The notes under the pieces: generated by a model
Seen by the model: the letters and a program-made list of their open reading frames with translations, nothing else
Told to the model about the DNA's origin: nothing
Databases searched by the model: none
In this document: positions 9,070 through 17,545 of the stretch, piece by piece
Layout: the number at the start of each line of letters is the position of its first letter
Numbering within the stretch: position 1 is the stretch's first letter
Source of the DNA: an uncultured Prevotellaceae bacterium
Lineage (GTDB): Bacteria > Bacteroidota > Bacteroidia > Bacteroidales > Bacteroidaceae
Assembly (NCBI GenBank): GCA_947170495.1
Contig: CAMVUB010000022.1
Location: 1 to 36,339, forward strand
Direction of reading: 5' to 3'
DNA length: 36,339 bases
Translations under genes and position numbers: made by a program

Positions 9070-9792
9070 TTACTGCACCTCCACATAATCTGCACCATCG
9101 AGAACGCTCTCACCCTCGGGCGTGTCCTCGGGTTTCAGGATGAAGAACGAGACGACGAGCATGAACTCGATGATCACTTCGGCAAAGAACACGCCCACGA
9201 AGCAAGCGCAGACACCCAGAATGGAGATGCCAATCATGGTGAGCCCCATGAGGAACAGCTCCCAGAAATGACCTCTGGTGATCTGCCAGGAACCCTTGAT
9301 GGCCTCGCCGAAGGTGGCGCCTTGAGTAGCGGCCAAGAGCGGTGCGTACCAAAGACGTACAGCCAACCAGATGCCGGGTATAATGAATAGGATGGTTCCT
9401 ATGGCAACGATGATGCCGTAGCAAACTTCAACGCAGAAGAAGATGGCCAACTGGTTGAAATCTACCTTCAGTACCTCAGATAATGATTCGTAGGGTTTTC
9501 CGATGCGGGCGGCATTGACATAGAAGTTCAGGGCAACGAATGCTATGTAAATGCTCAACAGGAAGCCGATGAGTGCTGCTATATAGTTCACCTGTATGGC
9601 TTCAGAGAGCAATGCCATCTGGGTGGCTATGTCAGACACGTTGAGGGCTTCGAGGTAGTTGGCGGGGTCAACTTTGACGCCCATCCCGCTTGCGAACGAG
9701 TTAATCACAGCAACGAGGACGAAGATGGGCCAGTGCTTTACTGCAAGGTCCCACGAGCGAGAGACAATGTCTCCAATTTCGAGTTTTTTCAT
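9070..9792 (-). CDS. Multi-pass membrane protein of unknown function
   Basis: 240 residues with about five or six hydrophobic segments and a cytoplasmic-looking N-terminus (MKKLEIGDIVSRSWDLAVKHW). The pattern FIIPGIWLAVRLWYAPLLAA followed by G.A...SW..T.G.FW resembles the broad group of bacterial membrane proteins related to DUF975 or to glycerophosphodiesterase membrane domains, but I cannot assign a family with confidence. The ATG at 9792 is preferred over the frame's first start at 9870, because the extra 26 residues overlap the DUF2752 gene. It lies 31 bp downstream of that gene and probably shares its transcript. Confidence 0.75.
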   Translation of the reverse strand: MKKLEIGDIVSRSWDLAVKHWPIFVLVAVINSFASGMGVKVDPANYLEALNVSDIATQMALLSEAIQVNYIAALIGFLLSIYIAFVALNFYVNAARIGKPYESLSEVLKVDFNQLAIFFCVEVCYGIIVAIGTILFIIPGIWLAVRLWYAPLLAATQGATFGEAIKGSWQITRGHFWELFLMGLTMIGISILGVCACFVGVFFAEVIIEFMLVVSFFILKPEDTPEGESVLDGADYVEVQ

Positions 9793-9823
9793 TTGTTCTG
9801 TTTTTTGAAAAGATGAATATGGT

Positions 9824-10072
9824 TTAAATGGATAGTATATTTCGGGTGATGCCCCATGCCACAGCCACACCCGGCATCACGAGCGCCGTGCGGGAAGAGA
9901 TTTCCCGTTTCCACAGCCACCATACACCGATGATGGGGAGCGCTACGGCCAAGGCAGGATTGAGCCAAAAGGCATGGACGATCTGTCCGTGCAGTAAAGC
10001 CTCAATCATGCGTTGTCCCCCACAAAAGGGGCAATTGAGACCTGTGAGCAGATGGAAGGGACAGGGGAGCAT
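9824..10072 (-). CDS. DUF2752 family small membrane protein
   Basis: 82 residues with the family hallmark CPFHLLTGLNCPFCGGQR at the N-terminus (a CxxC-containing motif), followed by two hydrophobic segments. DUF2752 proteins are common in Bacteroidetes, Actinobacteria and Planctomycetes and their function is unknown. It starts directly beside a block of 14-bp and 7-bp repeats (10073-10127) and precedes an uncharacterised membrane protein by 31 bp. Confidence 0.85.
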   Translation of the reverse strand: MLPCPFHLLTGLNCPFCGGQRMIEALLHGQIVHAFWLNPALAVALPIIGVWWLWKREISSRTALVMPGVAVAWGITRNILSI

Positions 10073-10127
10073 ATAGTTTAGAGATTATAGTTTAGAGATT
10101 AAAGTTTATGGTTGAGGGTTGAGGGTT
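10073..10127. repeat. Heptad-type tandem repeat block
   Basis: ATAGTTTAGAGATT occurs twice in a row (14 bp, or two heptads), followed by AAAGTTTATGG and TTGAGGG twice. The block fills the gap between the AGCS symporter and the DUF2752 gene. It supplies the stop codon and last residues (LNPQP) of the symporter. Confidence 0.8.
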
Positions 10128-11443
10128 TTGCGGGTTTCGGCTACGATGACACCGGAGAGGGCGAGGAGCGAGAGGAGGTTGGGAACGGCCATGAGGCCGT
10201 TGAGCAGGTCGGCCAGGTTCCATACAAAGGTGAGTTGCACGACAGCTCCTGCGAAGATGGCACCGACATAAACCAATCGATAGGGTGTGATGAAGCGCTT
10301 ACCGCTGAGGTATTCAACGGCACGCTCGCCGTAGTAGCTCCAACCGAGAATCGTGGAGAAGGCGAAAGTGACAATGCCAAACGTCAACAAAGGCGCCCCG
10401 ATGACAGGAATCTTGTCGAAGGCCATCTTGGTAAGAGCGCCACCGTTGCTATAGTCGATGTCGGGGTAGGCGATGATACTACTGACAAGTACCAGCCCTG
10501 TGAGCGCACAAATGACGACGGTGTCCCAGAAGGTCGCCGTTGATGAGACGAGCGCCTGTCGCACAGGATCTTTGGTCTTGGCAGCTGCAGCCACGATCGG
10601 TGCTGAGCCCATACCGCTCTCGTTGGAGAACAACCCTCGGGCGATGCCGTAGCGGGCGGTCATCATAATCGTGGTGCCAACGAAGCCGCCACCAGCCGCT
10701 TTGGGTGAGAAGGCGCTGTGAACAATGAGACATAGCGCATCCCACACGTAGGCTCCGTTGACGAAGAGGATATAGATACATCCCAGCACATAGAGCAGTG
10801 CCATCAGGGGTACCAATGCAGTGCAGAACCTGGCAATGCCTTTCACGCCAAAGAAGATGACAAGACCTGCCAGTGCGGCCAACACGAGGCCCGTGGTGAC
10901 TGGGGGGATGCCGTATGTCTCGTGGCAGAGCAGCGAGATGGCGTTGCTTTGCACGGTGTTGCCAATACCAAAGGCAGCGCAGGCTGTCAGGATGCAGAAC
11001 GCTATGGCCATATTCTTCCATCCGAGGCCGCGTTCCAGGGCGTACATCGGGCCGCCGAGCATGGTGCCATCGCTTGTCTTGACGCGATACTTGACAGCCA
11101 GCAGCCCTTCGGAGTACTTCGTGGCAATGCCCAAGACACCTGTAATCCAGCACCACAGCACCGCTCCAGGACCGCCCATGGCAATGGCTGTCGCAACGCC
11201 CACGATGTTACCCGTTCCGATGGTGGCAGCCAGTGAGGTCGCGAGCGCTCCAAACTGGCTCACATCGCCCTCGGCATTATCGTCGCGGGTAAAGGAGAGC
11301 CGGATGGCGCGGAAGATGTGGCGCTGCGGAAAGCGCAGGCGCACAGTGAGATAAAGATGCGTGCCCAGCAGCAATAGAATCATTGGCCACCCCCACAACT
11401 GCGAGGCGGCATCAGCGATGAAGTTACTGACTGATTCCATCAT
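10106..11443 (-). CDS. Sodium:alanine/glycine symporter, AGCS family
   Basis: A 445-residue inner-membrane carrier importing alanine or glycine with sodium or protons. It has about ten transmembrane segments. Family blocks are visible: ALATSLAATIGTGNIVGVATAIAMGGPGAVLWCW (about 66-98), KYSEGLLAVKYR, and GLFSNESGMGSAPIVAAAA (about 270-290). The last residues, LNPQP, are encoded by the heptad repeat at the 3' end rather than by family sequence. It follows luxS by 16 bp, so mtnN, luxS and this gene may be co-transcribed. Confidence 0.92.
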   Translation of the reverse strand: MMESVSNFIADAASQLWGWPMILLLLGTHLYLTVRLRFPQRHIFRAIRLSFTRDDNAEGDVSQFGALATSLAATIGTGNIVGVATAIAMGGPGAVLWCWITGVLGIATKYSEGLLAVKYRVKTSDGTMLGGPMYALERGLGWKNMAIAFCILTACAAFGIGNTVQSNAISLLCHETYGIPPVTTGLVLAALAGLVIFFGVKGIARFCTALVPLMALLYVLGCIYILFVNGAYVWDALCLIVHSAFSPKAAGGGFVGTTIMMTARYGIARGLFSNESGMGSAPIVAAAAKTKDPVRQALVSSTATFWDTVVICALTGLVLVSSIIAYPDIDYSNGGALTKMAFDKIPVIGAPLLTFGIVTFAFSTILGWSYYGERAVEYLSGKRFITPYRLVYVGAIFAGAVVQLTFVWNLADLLNGLMAVPNLLSLLALSGVIVAETRKTLNPQP

Positions 11444-11459
11444 CTTTGATCTCTAATAA

Positions 11460-11954
11460 TCACGCATCGGCAAAGACCTTTCCGTCTTCCAAGGTTACCT
11501 GAAGCTTGTTGTATTCGCAATGGAAATCATTTTTCAGACGGTTGAGGTAGCGCTGGCATTCCCATTTGCACATAGGCAGGTCGTGAAGCAGATAATTCCC
11601 ACAGGTCTCGGGAGTGGTAGCGGGTACTTCCTCCTGCGTGAGTATCCACTCTAAGCACTGGATGGTCAGCGCTCTCATATCCTGAATGGAATACTCACCC
11701 GTCATCACGATATACATGCCTGTCAGGCAACCCATAGGACCGACATACACCACATCGTCTTTGACGGATGAATTACGGAACCATGTGGCCATCAGATGTT
11801 CTATACTATGAAGGGCCGCAGGGGCAACAGCGGGCTCCTTGTTGGGCTCCGTGATACGAAGGTCATACGTGGTGAAACCCTTGTCTTGTCTTGACACATA
11901 GATGCCGGGTTTCAGTTGGGTGTGGTCAATGGTAAAACTCTGTATAACTTCCAT
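11460..11954 (-). CDS. luxS: S-ribosylhomocysteine lyase
   Basis: Cleaves S-ribosylhomocysteine to homocysteine and DPD, the precursor of autoinducer 2. It has 164 residues. The metal ligands of the HxxEH motif are H49 and H53, with E52 beside them; the third metal ligand is C118 in TCGNY, and the catalytic cysteine is C76 in GPMGCLTG. It lies 38 bp downstream of mtnN, which makes its substrate, so the pair forms the two-step SAH recycling route. Presence of luxS shows AI-2 can be made; it does not prove signalling. Confidence 0.96.
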   Translation of the reverse strand: MEVIQSFTIDHTQLKPGIYVSRQDKGFTTYDLRITEPNKEPAVAPAALHSIEHLMATWFRNSSVKDDVVYVGPMGCLTGMYIVMTGEYSIQDMRALTIQCLEWILTQEEVPATTPETCGNYLLHDLPMCKWECQRYLNRLKNDFHCEYNKLQVTLEDGKVFADA

Positions 11955-11992
11955 CTTGATTCTATTCGTAATGATTGATATGATTCGTCGTT

Positions 11993-12700
11993 CTATTCCT
12001 CAAAAGGCAGCATCGTGAAGCGTTCGGGCAGTGCGCTGAGGAACTGACGGGTGGTGTCAAACGAGCGATCTGCCATCTCGTCCCAGAAGTTAAAGTACTG
12101 TTCCAGGTGCTTGTCGGCTCCGGGAGTGTCACTGAGGATGCGGAAGCTCACGAAGGGCACGGAGTGCAGGAAGCACGTCTGCGCGATGGCAGCGCTCTCC
12201 ATATCCACGGCCAACGCCTCGGGGAACTGTGCCTTGATGACGTTGAGCTGTTCGCGGTTACTGATGAATTGGTCACCGGAGCAGATGAGCCCGGGACGAA
12301 CTTTATGATGTGTCTTCTGTGCGATTTCCACCAGCTCCTGCTCCGCGCGGAAACGGGCAGGTAGGCCTTGTATCTGACCGTGCTCGCAGCCAGGGATGCT
12401 GACATCGTGGTAGGTGATCTCTGTGCTTACCACAACGTCCATCACCTCCAAACTGTCATCGATGCCGCCGGCACACCCCGTAGAGATGACGCAGTCGGGT
12501 TGGTAGCGATGAATCAATGTGGTGGCACCTACGGCAGCATTGACCTTTCCAATACCGCATGACATGAGGATGAGCGTGTTCGCCCCCAATTGTCCGCAGA
12601 CGAATGTGTAGCGCCCTTCCTGTTCGGTGTGGGCGTCGGTGAGCAGGGACGTGAGCTGCTCATGCTCTTTTGTCATGGCGGAGAGAATACCAATTTTCAT
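11993..12700 (-). CDS. mtnN: 5'-methylthioadenosine / S-adenosylhomocysteine nucleosidase
   Basis: Hydrolyses SAH and MTA to adenine and the thioribose product, feeding LuxS. It has 235 residues starting MKIGILSAM. E12 matches the family's catalytic acid, E168 in VDMESAA binds ribose, and D191 in ILSDTPG is the proton donor. The glycine-rich STGCAGG block is at 73-79. It is first in the apparent operon mtnN-luxS-AGCS, with a -7 box upstream at 12745. Confidence 0.95.
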   Translation of the reverse strand: MKIGILSAMTKEHEQLTSLLTDAHTEQEGRYTFVCGQLGANTLILMSCGIGKVNAAVGATTLIHRYQPDCVISTGCAGGIDDSLEVMDVVVSTEITYHDVSIPGCEHGQIQGLPARFRAEQELVEIAQKTHHKVRPGLICSGDQFISNREQLNVIKAQFPEALAVDMESAAIAQTCFLHSVPFVSFRILSDTPGADKHLEQYFNFWDEMADRSFDTTRQFLSALPERFTMLPFEE

Positions 12701-12744
12701 GTTCTTATCATGTGTTTCGTGAGAAAATGAACGTTTAGATGCGG

Positions 12745-12752
12745 CAAAGATA
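12745..12752 (-). promoter_or_regulatory. -7 box of mtnN-luxS
   Basis: TATCTTTG on the minus strand fits TAnnTTTG and lies 44 bases before the mtnN start. The 181-bp gap also holds the divergent promoter of the nucleoside kinase. Confidence 0.5.
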
Positions 12753-12828
12753 TAGAAAATCTATTAAAAAGAAGCCGAAATATGACAAACTTTCTATTCT
12801 GGTACCAAAAAACTAGGACTTTAGACGA

Positions 12829-12844
12829 TAAACTTTAAACTTTT
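12829..12844. repeat. Short heptad repeat
   Basis: AAACTTTAAAC-type sequence, about two units of the TTTAAAC family, immediately upstream of the -7 box of the nucleoside kinase. Confidence 0.5.
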
Positions 12845-12847
12845 CCT

Positions 12848-12855
12848 TACCTTTG
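12848..12855 (+). promoter_or_regulatory. -7 box of the nucleoside kinase
   Basis: TACCTTTG matches TAnnTTTG exactly and lies 26 bases before the ATG at 12882. Confidence 0.55.
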
Positions 12856-12881
12856 CGCCATTCTAATGACCGATATGCCCT

Positions 12882-14561
12882 ATGCTTCAGATTCGCTGCA
12901 AGAACAACAATGTCACGAAGAGTTTCCCCGAAGGGACCTCCTTGTTGGATGCCTATCGTGAATTTGCCGATGAGCTGCAGATGCCATTTCCTGTGGTGTC
13001 GGCAAAAGTGAATAACGCCTCGCAGGGACTGAAGTTCCGCTTGTATCAGAATCGTGATGTGGAGTTCCTGGACGCGTGTACGGGTTCAGGGCATCGGGTC
13101 TATGTCCGCTCGTTGTGCTTCGTGCTCTACAAGGCTACGTGCGATGTCTTCCCCGGAAGCAAGCTCTTCATCGAACATCCGCTGTCACGTGGTTACTATT
13201 GTAATTTCAAGAAACGTGAGGCAGACCCACTCACCGACGAGGATGTGCAGCGTATTCGCCAGCGGATGCAGGAGATCATTCAGCAGGATGAGCCCTTCCA
13301 CCGCTTCGAGGCCACGACGGAGGAGGCCCTTCGCATCTTCCGTGAACGTGGTTTTGCCGATAAGGTGAAGCTGTTGGAAACCAGCGGACAGAGTTATTCC
13401 GACTATTATATGCTGGGTGACACGGTGGATTACTATTATGGTCCGCTGGTGCCGTCGGCAGGCTATCTGAAGGTGTGGGGGCTGGAGCATTACCAAGATG
13501 GTCTCCTCCTGCGTGTGCCAGACAGATATAACGCCAATCGTCTTGCACCCAAGATGGATCAGCCGAAGACCTATGCAATGTTTGCTGAAAAGGTGCACTG
13601 GGACATCATTATGCGCCATTCCAACGCGGGCGATGTCAACAAAGCCATCCTCAAGGGACACGCTTCCGAGCTCATACAGGTCAGTGAGGCCTTGCAGGAG
13701 AAGAAGATTGTGAAGATCGCCGAGGAGATTGATGCGCGTTTCCACGATCCTGAGCATCCCATCCGTCTCGTCCTCATCACAGGTCCTTCCAGCTCTGGTA
13801 AGACCACCTTCTGCAAGCGTTTGTGCATTCAGCTGCTGGCTTGTGGCCTACGACCCTTGTCATTCTCCACGGACGACTATTTTGTGAATCGCGTAGATAC
13901 CCCTCTTTTACCCGATGGATCCTATGATTTTGACAATATCAAGGCCGTCGATTGTGACCTGCTGGAGGACCATCTCACGCGTCTCATGGCAGGGGAGCGT
14001 GTAGAGGTTCCGGAATACAATTTCACGACCGGCAAACGTGAGAACAATGGTAAGCGGCTGAAATTACAGAACGACAGCGTCCTGATTATCGAGGGCATTC
14101 ATGCGTTGAACCCGATGCTCACGGAACGAATCCCCGATGCGATGAAGTTCAAGATCTTTGTCTCTGCGCTCACCAATATATCCCTTGATGATCACAATTG
14201 GATTCCCACGCAGGACAATCGTCTGTTGCGCCGTATCATTCGCGACTATAACAAAGGAGCGTTTTCAGCCCAGGAAACCATCAGTCATTGGAAGAATGTC
14301 TGCGATGCTGAGGAGAAATGGATCCTTCCTTTCCAGGAGAATGCCGACGTGATGTTTAACTCGGCGTTGAATATCGAATTTGCGGTATTGCGCACCCATG
14401 CGGAGATCATATTGGCTTCAGTGCCTCGCAACTGTCCTGAGTACAGCGAAGCCCATCGTCTCGTGAAATTCATTCACTACTTTATTCCCATCTCTGACAA
14501 GGAGATTCCCCCCACGTCCATTATGCGTGAGTTTGTCGGTGGATCGGTATTTAAGTATTAG
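12882..14561 (+). CDS. Nucleoside (uridine-type) kinase with N-terminal TGS and tRNA-synthetase-like editing domains
   Basis: 559 residues. The first 60 resemble a TGS domain. Residues about 70-240 resemble the second additional domain of threonyl-tRNA synthetase. The C-terminal half is a uridine kinase/phosphoribulokinase fold with P-loop GPSSSGKTT (301-309), STDDYFV and IIEGIHALNP. Proteins of this architecture are widespread in Bacteroidetes and annotated as nucleoside kinases that phosphorylate uridine or cytidine. The role of the synthetase-like part is unknown. The 3' end overlaps the convergent ispH gene by 11 bp. Confidence 0.9.
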   Translation: MLQIRCKNNNVTKSFPEGTSLLDAYREFADELQMPFPVVSAKVNNASQGLKFRLYQNRDVEFLDACTGSGHRVYVRSLCFVLYKATCDVFPGSKLFIEHPLSRGYYCNFKKREADPLTDEDVQRIRQRMQEIIQQDEPFHRFEATTEEALRIFRERGFADKVKLLETSGQSYSDYYMLGDTVDYYYGPLVPSAGYLKVWGLEHYQDGLLLRVPDRYNANRLAPKMDQPKTYAMFAEKVHWDIIMRHSNAGDVNKAILKGHASELIQVSEALQEKKIVKIAEEIDARFHDPEHPIRLVLITGPSSSGKTTFCKRLCIQLLACGLRPLSFSTDDYFVNRVDTPLLPDGSYDFDNIKAVDCDLLEDHLTRLMAGERVEVPEYNFTTGKRENNGKRLKLQNDSVLIIEGIHALNPMLTERIPDAMKFKIFVSALTNISLDDHNWIPTQDNRLLRRIIRDYNKGAFSAQETISHWKNVCDAEEKWILPFQENADVMFNSALNIEFAVLRTHAEIILASVPRNCPEYSEAHRLVKFIHYFIPISDKEIPPTSIMREFVGGSVFKY

Positions 14562-15531
14562 GTGAGGCAAGCAGTTTTTCCACCTCGGTCTTACAGGAAC
14601 CCATCAGCCATTTGGGCGTGGAGGTTGCTCCGCAGATGCCGATGGAAAGGGGATGCGTGTCCTCATGGGAGGCTAACGCATGGAGTAAATCAATGAGTTC
14701 TCTGTGCTGAGCAATCTCTGAGGGGTGCTCAATCATAAAGGAACGCGCGTTCGCGCGCGAGCATTCTTGAAAAAGCGCGTGTCCATTGCTGCTCTTGTGG
14801 CCACACACGAAGAGAACGATGTCATGCTGCGTGGCAAATTCACGAATGTGGGGAATGCGGTTGGCAACCTGGCGGCAGATGGTGTCGTAGTACGTAAACG
14901 TAGCCGAAGGCTTGATGTGTTGTTGGATGTACTCCACCACTTGCCGGAACCCTTCAAGCGACTTTGTGGTTTGACTGTATAGTGCGATGTCCCGTTGGAA
15001 GTCAAGGCGTGTGGCTTCCTCGGGTGTTTCAATGACAATGGCCGTACCTTCCGTCTGCCCAACCAGCCCCAAGACCTCAGCATGACCGCGCTTACCGAAG
15101 ATGACGATTTGTTTCCGATGGCTCGTGTCTGCATCGTACTCGCGCTTGATACGTTCTTGTAGGTGCAGGACCACAGGGCAGGTGGCGTCGATAAGATGGA
15201 TATGATTGCGTTGCGCCTGTTCGTAGGTGGAGGGCGGTTCGCCGTGTGCGCGCAACAGCACATTGGCATCCTGCAGGGCGGCAAACTGCTCGTGGTCGAT
15301 GGTGATGAGCCCTGCAGCCTGCAGGCGTTCTACCTCGCGGTCGTTATGCACAATGTCACCAAGGCAGTAGAGAGGTTTTCCATTCTGCAACTCCTCCTCT
15401 GCCTTGCCGATGGCGCGTGTCACGCCAAAGCAAAAACCTGAACCGGTGTCAATTTCAATAGACCCACCTCCCTGCCCCTCCCTTGTAGGGAAGGGAGTGG
15501 ACACTATTGCTACTTGCTCCTTGCTGTTCAT
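14551..15531 (-). CDS. ispH: 4-hydroxy-3-methylbut-2-enyl diphosphate reductase (LytB)
   Basis: Last enzyme of the MEP isoprenoid pathway, a 4Fe-4S protein giving IPP and DMAPP. It has 326 residues. The three cluster cysteines are C34 (GFCFGV), C118 (DATCPVV) and C219 (DTICRQVANR). Homologues usually begin just before the IEID..SGFCFGV segment. Here about 24 extra residues precede it, and the part TPFPTREGQGGGS is read from a GC-rich palindromic repeat (15464-15500). No in-frame ATG, GTG or TTG lies between the repeat and the conserved domain, so the repeat peptide appears to be translated. It is the last gene of porQ-cmk-ispH. Confidence 0.94.
   Translation of the reverse strand: MNSKEQVAIVSTPFPTREGQGGGSIEIDTGSGFCFGVTRAIGKAEEELQNGKPLYCLGDIVHNDREVERLQAAGLITIDHEQFAALQDANVLLRAHGEPPSTYEQAQRNHIHLIDATCPVVLHLQERIKREYDADTSHRKQIVIFGKRGHAEVLGLVGQTEGTAIVIETPEEATRLDFQRDIALYSQTTKSLEGFRQVVEYIQQHIKPSATFTYYDTICRQVANRIPHIREFATQHDIVLFVCGHKSSNGHALFQECSRANARSFMIEHPSEIAQHRELIDLLHALASHEDTHPLSIGICGATSTPKWLMGSCKTEVEKLLASPNT
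15464..15500. repeat. GC-rich palindromic repeat, copy 1 (inside ispH)
   Basis: CCCCTCCCTTGTAGGGAAGGGAG forms a stem-loop with an asymmetric flank of C-rich sequence on one side. It codes for residues TPFPTREGQGGGS of IspH and is a near mirror of the copy at 15560. Confidence 0.8.
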
Positions 15532-15559
15532 TGATAAAAATAAATCTTGTCAGGTAATT

Positions 15560-15596
15560 ACTCCCCGCCCTACAAGGGAGGGGTAGGGGGGAGGGT
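15560..15596. repeat. GC-rich palindromic repeat, copy 2 (inside cmk)
   Basis: An inverted relative of copy 1: a CTCCCCGCCCTACAAGGGAGGGG stem with a G-rich flank. It provides the last residues and stop codon of Cmk (LPPTPPL, stop inside TTGTAGGG). Confidence 0.8.
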
Positions 15597-16277
15597 CTTT
15601 TCCTTAAACCTTTCTATCAGCCACTGCTTCTGTTCGGGAATGGTGAGGTGGCTGTTGTCAAGGACGAGGGCATCGGGCGCCTGACGCAGGGGAGCTACGG
15701 CGCGCGTGGAGTCGATGCGGTCGCGTTCACGCAGGTTTTCAAGGACGGCATTGAAGTCGGGGTGTTCCCCTTTCGCCACCAATTCATCGTAGCGACGCTG
15801 TGCACGAATCTCGTCGGAAGCTGTGACGAAGATCTTCAGCTCCGCGTGGGGGAACACGGCAGTGCCGATGTCCCGGCCGTCCATCACGATGCCGCCTTCG
15901 CGTCCCATCGCCTGCTGCTGGGCTGTCATCGCTGCACGCACGAAAGGCAGGGCTGCCACGGGGCTGACGTGCGAGGAGACTTCCATCGTGCGAATATCAC
16001 GTTCCACACAGAAGCCGTTCAGGTAAGCATCAGGGCGTCCCGTTTCAGCATTCAGCTGGAAAGATACATGTATTTCGGACATGCGACGTTCTAGCTCGTC
16101 GGCCTGGATGGTGCCATCCGCATTGATGAGGCCCTGTTGGATGCAGAAGAGGGTGCAGCAGCGATACATGGCGCCGCTGTCGATGTAGATATAGCCAATC
16201 TCACGGGCTAAGTCCTTGGCCATCGTGCTCTTTCCGCACGAGCTGTGGCCGTCAATGGCAATCGTTATCTTTTTCAT
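15570..16277 (-). CDS. cmk: Cytidylate kinase
   Basis: Phosphorylates CMP and dCMP with ATP. It has 235 residues with P-loop GHSSCGKST (10-18), YIDSGAMYR and [13 protein letters not shown], the standard Cmk landmarks. The C-terminal residues after ERFKEK are read from a GC-rich palindrome and are not expected in the family. It sits between porQ and ispH, a gene order I know from Bacteroidetes. Confidence 0.95.
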   Translation of the reverse strand: MKKITIAIDGHSSCGKSTMAKDLAREIGYIYIDSGAMYRCCTLFCIQQGLINADGTIQADELERRMSEIHVSFQLNAETGRPDAYLNGFCVERDIRTMEVSSHVSPVAALPFVRAAMTAQQQAMGREGGIVMDGRDIGTAVFPHAELKIFVTASDEIRAQRRYDELVAKGEHPDFNAVLENLRERDRIDSTRAVAPLRQAPDALVLDNSHLTIPEQKQWLIERFKEKTLPPTPPL

Positions 16278-16280
16278 ATC

Positions 16281-16342
16281 TTGAACTCTTTAAACTTTAA
16301 ACCTTAAACCATAAACCATAAACCATCAACCATAAACCCTAA
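16281..16342. repeat. Heptad tandem repeat between cmk and porQ
   Basis: About nine degenerate 7-bp units (CTTTAAA, CCTTAAA, CCATAAA, CCATCAA) fill nearly the whole gap between the cmk start and porQ end, including the porQ stop codon. Confidence 0.85.
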
Positions 16343-17322
16343 AGGTGGTATTGTGCCGTAATCATGAAAGCTGGCATGGACACATGGTACTTGGCGTAGG
16401 AAAGACCGAGGCTGAACTTCTTCACATTGATGCCTGCTCCCAACGTTAAACCGGCGGCATGGCTGCTGCCTGCCGCTTTCAGCTCGTATGCGCGACGGAA
16501 GTTGTAACCCGCCGAGATGTAGAAGAGGTCCATGGGGGTGATGTCCAATCCCAAGATGAGGTGGTTGGTGAAGATGCGCCCCACGGAGAGCTCCTCGCCA
16601 GCCGTATAGTAGTCTGTGGTACGCCAGCGTGACAGATCGACAAACGAGATGGAGATGCGAATAGGAGCTTTGGCCAGCTGCTGGGTAAAGCCGATGCGCA
16701 GATCGAAGGGTAAACGTTCATGATGGTCGCCAAAAGCTTTCACCTGTCCGCCCAGGTTGGCTGCCACAGCAGAGATATACAGGCCGATGTCATCGTTCCA
16801 ATAGTTCACGCCCAGGTCTGCCGCTAATCCGATGGCGGAATAGCTGCCGTATTTAGAATAGATGAACTTGCCCGTGACGCCTCCCGAGAGGTGTTCCGTG
16901 AGTGCATAGGTGTAGCCACCGCTGATGGCCATGTCTAAGGCTGAATAGGTTCCCAGTTCCACCTCTTCGGCTGAGAATTCCCGCATGGAACCGTAGCCCA
17001 GGAACTGCGCACCGACGCCCCAGGAACCGCGTTCGCCGTGAGACATCACCCACGAAGCATTACCTGCCTTGCATCCTTGCATATAGGTGAAGAAGCTGAG
17101 GTTGATGCTCTTGTCGCTCACGTTGGCCATGAGCGCCGGATTTTGGAACAATAGCGAGGCGTCATCGTCGGGAATGGAGACATTGAAGCCGCCCAGTGCC
17201 ATGGCATGAGCCGACGTCGGAAGTTTCAGAAAGTGAAACACCGACGAACTCTCGTTTTGTGCCCCCGCAGAGGACCATCCGCAGGCACAAAGTAGCACGA
17301 TCCATATTTTTTTGATGCTCAT
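16339..17322 (-). CDS. porQ: Type IX secretion system protein PorQ
   Basis: 327 residues with a signal peptide (MSIKKIWIVLLCACGWSSAGAQ) and an outer-membrane beta-barrel pattern of the PorV/PorQ family. Recognisable blocks are LKLPTSAHAMALGG, DDDASLLFQNPALM and many alternating amphipathic strands ending in an aromatic or hydrophobic residue (TAQYHL). In Porphyromonas gingivalis PorQ is part of the T9SS outer-membrane machinery. Its placement immediately before cmk supports the call. It gives a possible exit route for the two tail-bearing secreted proteins in this window. Confidence 0.88.
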   Translation of the reverse strand: MSIKKIWIVLLCACGWSSAGAQNESSSVFHFLKLPTSAHAMALGGFNVSIPDDDASLLFQNPALMANVSDKSINLSFFTYMQGCKAGNASWVMSHGERGSWGVGAQFLGYGSMREFSAEEVELGTYSALDMAISGGYTYALTEHLSGGVTGKFIYSKYGSYSAIGLAADLGVNYWNDDIGLYISAVAANLGGQVKAFGDHHERLPFDLRIGFTQQLAKAPIRISISFVDLSRWRTTDYYTAGEELSVGRIFTNHLILGLDITPMDLFYISAGYNFRRAYELKAAGSSHAAGLTLGAGINVKKFSLGLSYAKYHVSMPAFMITAQYHL

Positions 17323-17338
17323 GTCTTGGTTTTGCGTA

Positions 17339-17346
17339 CAAAGTTA
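17339..17346 (-). promoter_or_regulatory. -7 box of porQ-cmk-ispH
   Basis: TAACTTTG on the minus strand fits TAnnTTTG and lies 16 bases before the porQ ATG. Confidence 0.5.
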
Positions 17347-17474
17347 CGCATTATTTCCTTTATATAACGTAAAGAATACCCATTTTAGGGTGTAAAGACC
17401 CCGTTTTTTTATAAAAAAAGCCACTTGAAGCGAAAAAAATGCCCGAAAGGAATTCATGTATCAAAAAAATGTCC

Positions 17475-17482
17475 TACTTTTG
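17475..17482 (+). promoter_or_regulatory. -7 box of tonB
   Basis: TACTTTTG fits TAnnTTTG and lies 63 bases before the tonB ATG. Confidence 0.5.
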
Positions 17483-17545
17483 TGGCGCGTGACACGTGAA
17501 TTGTGTCCATTTACCATTGAAATTAGATAAAGCTCAATAATCCCT

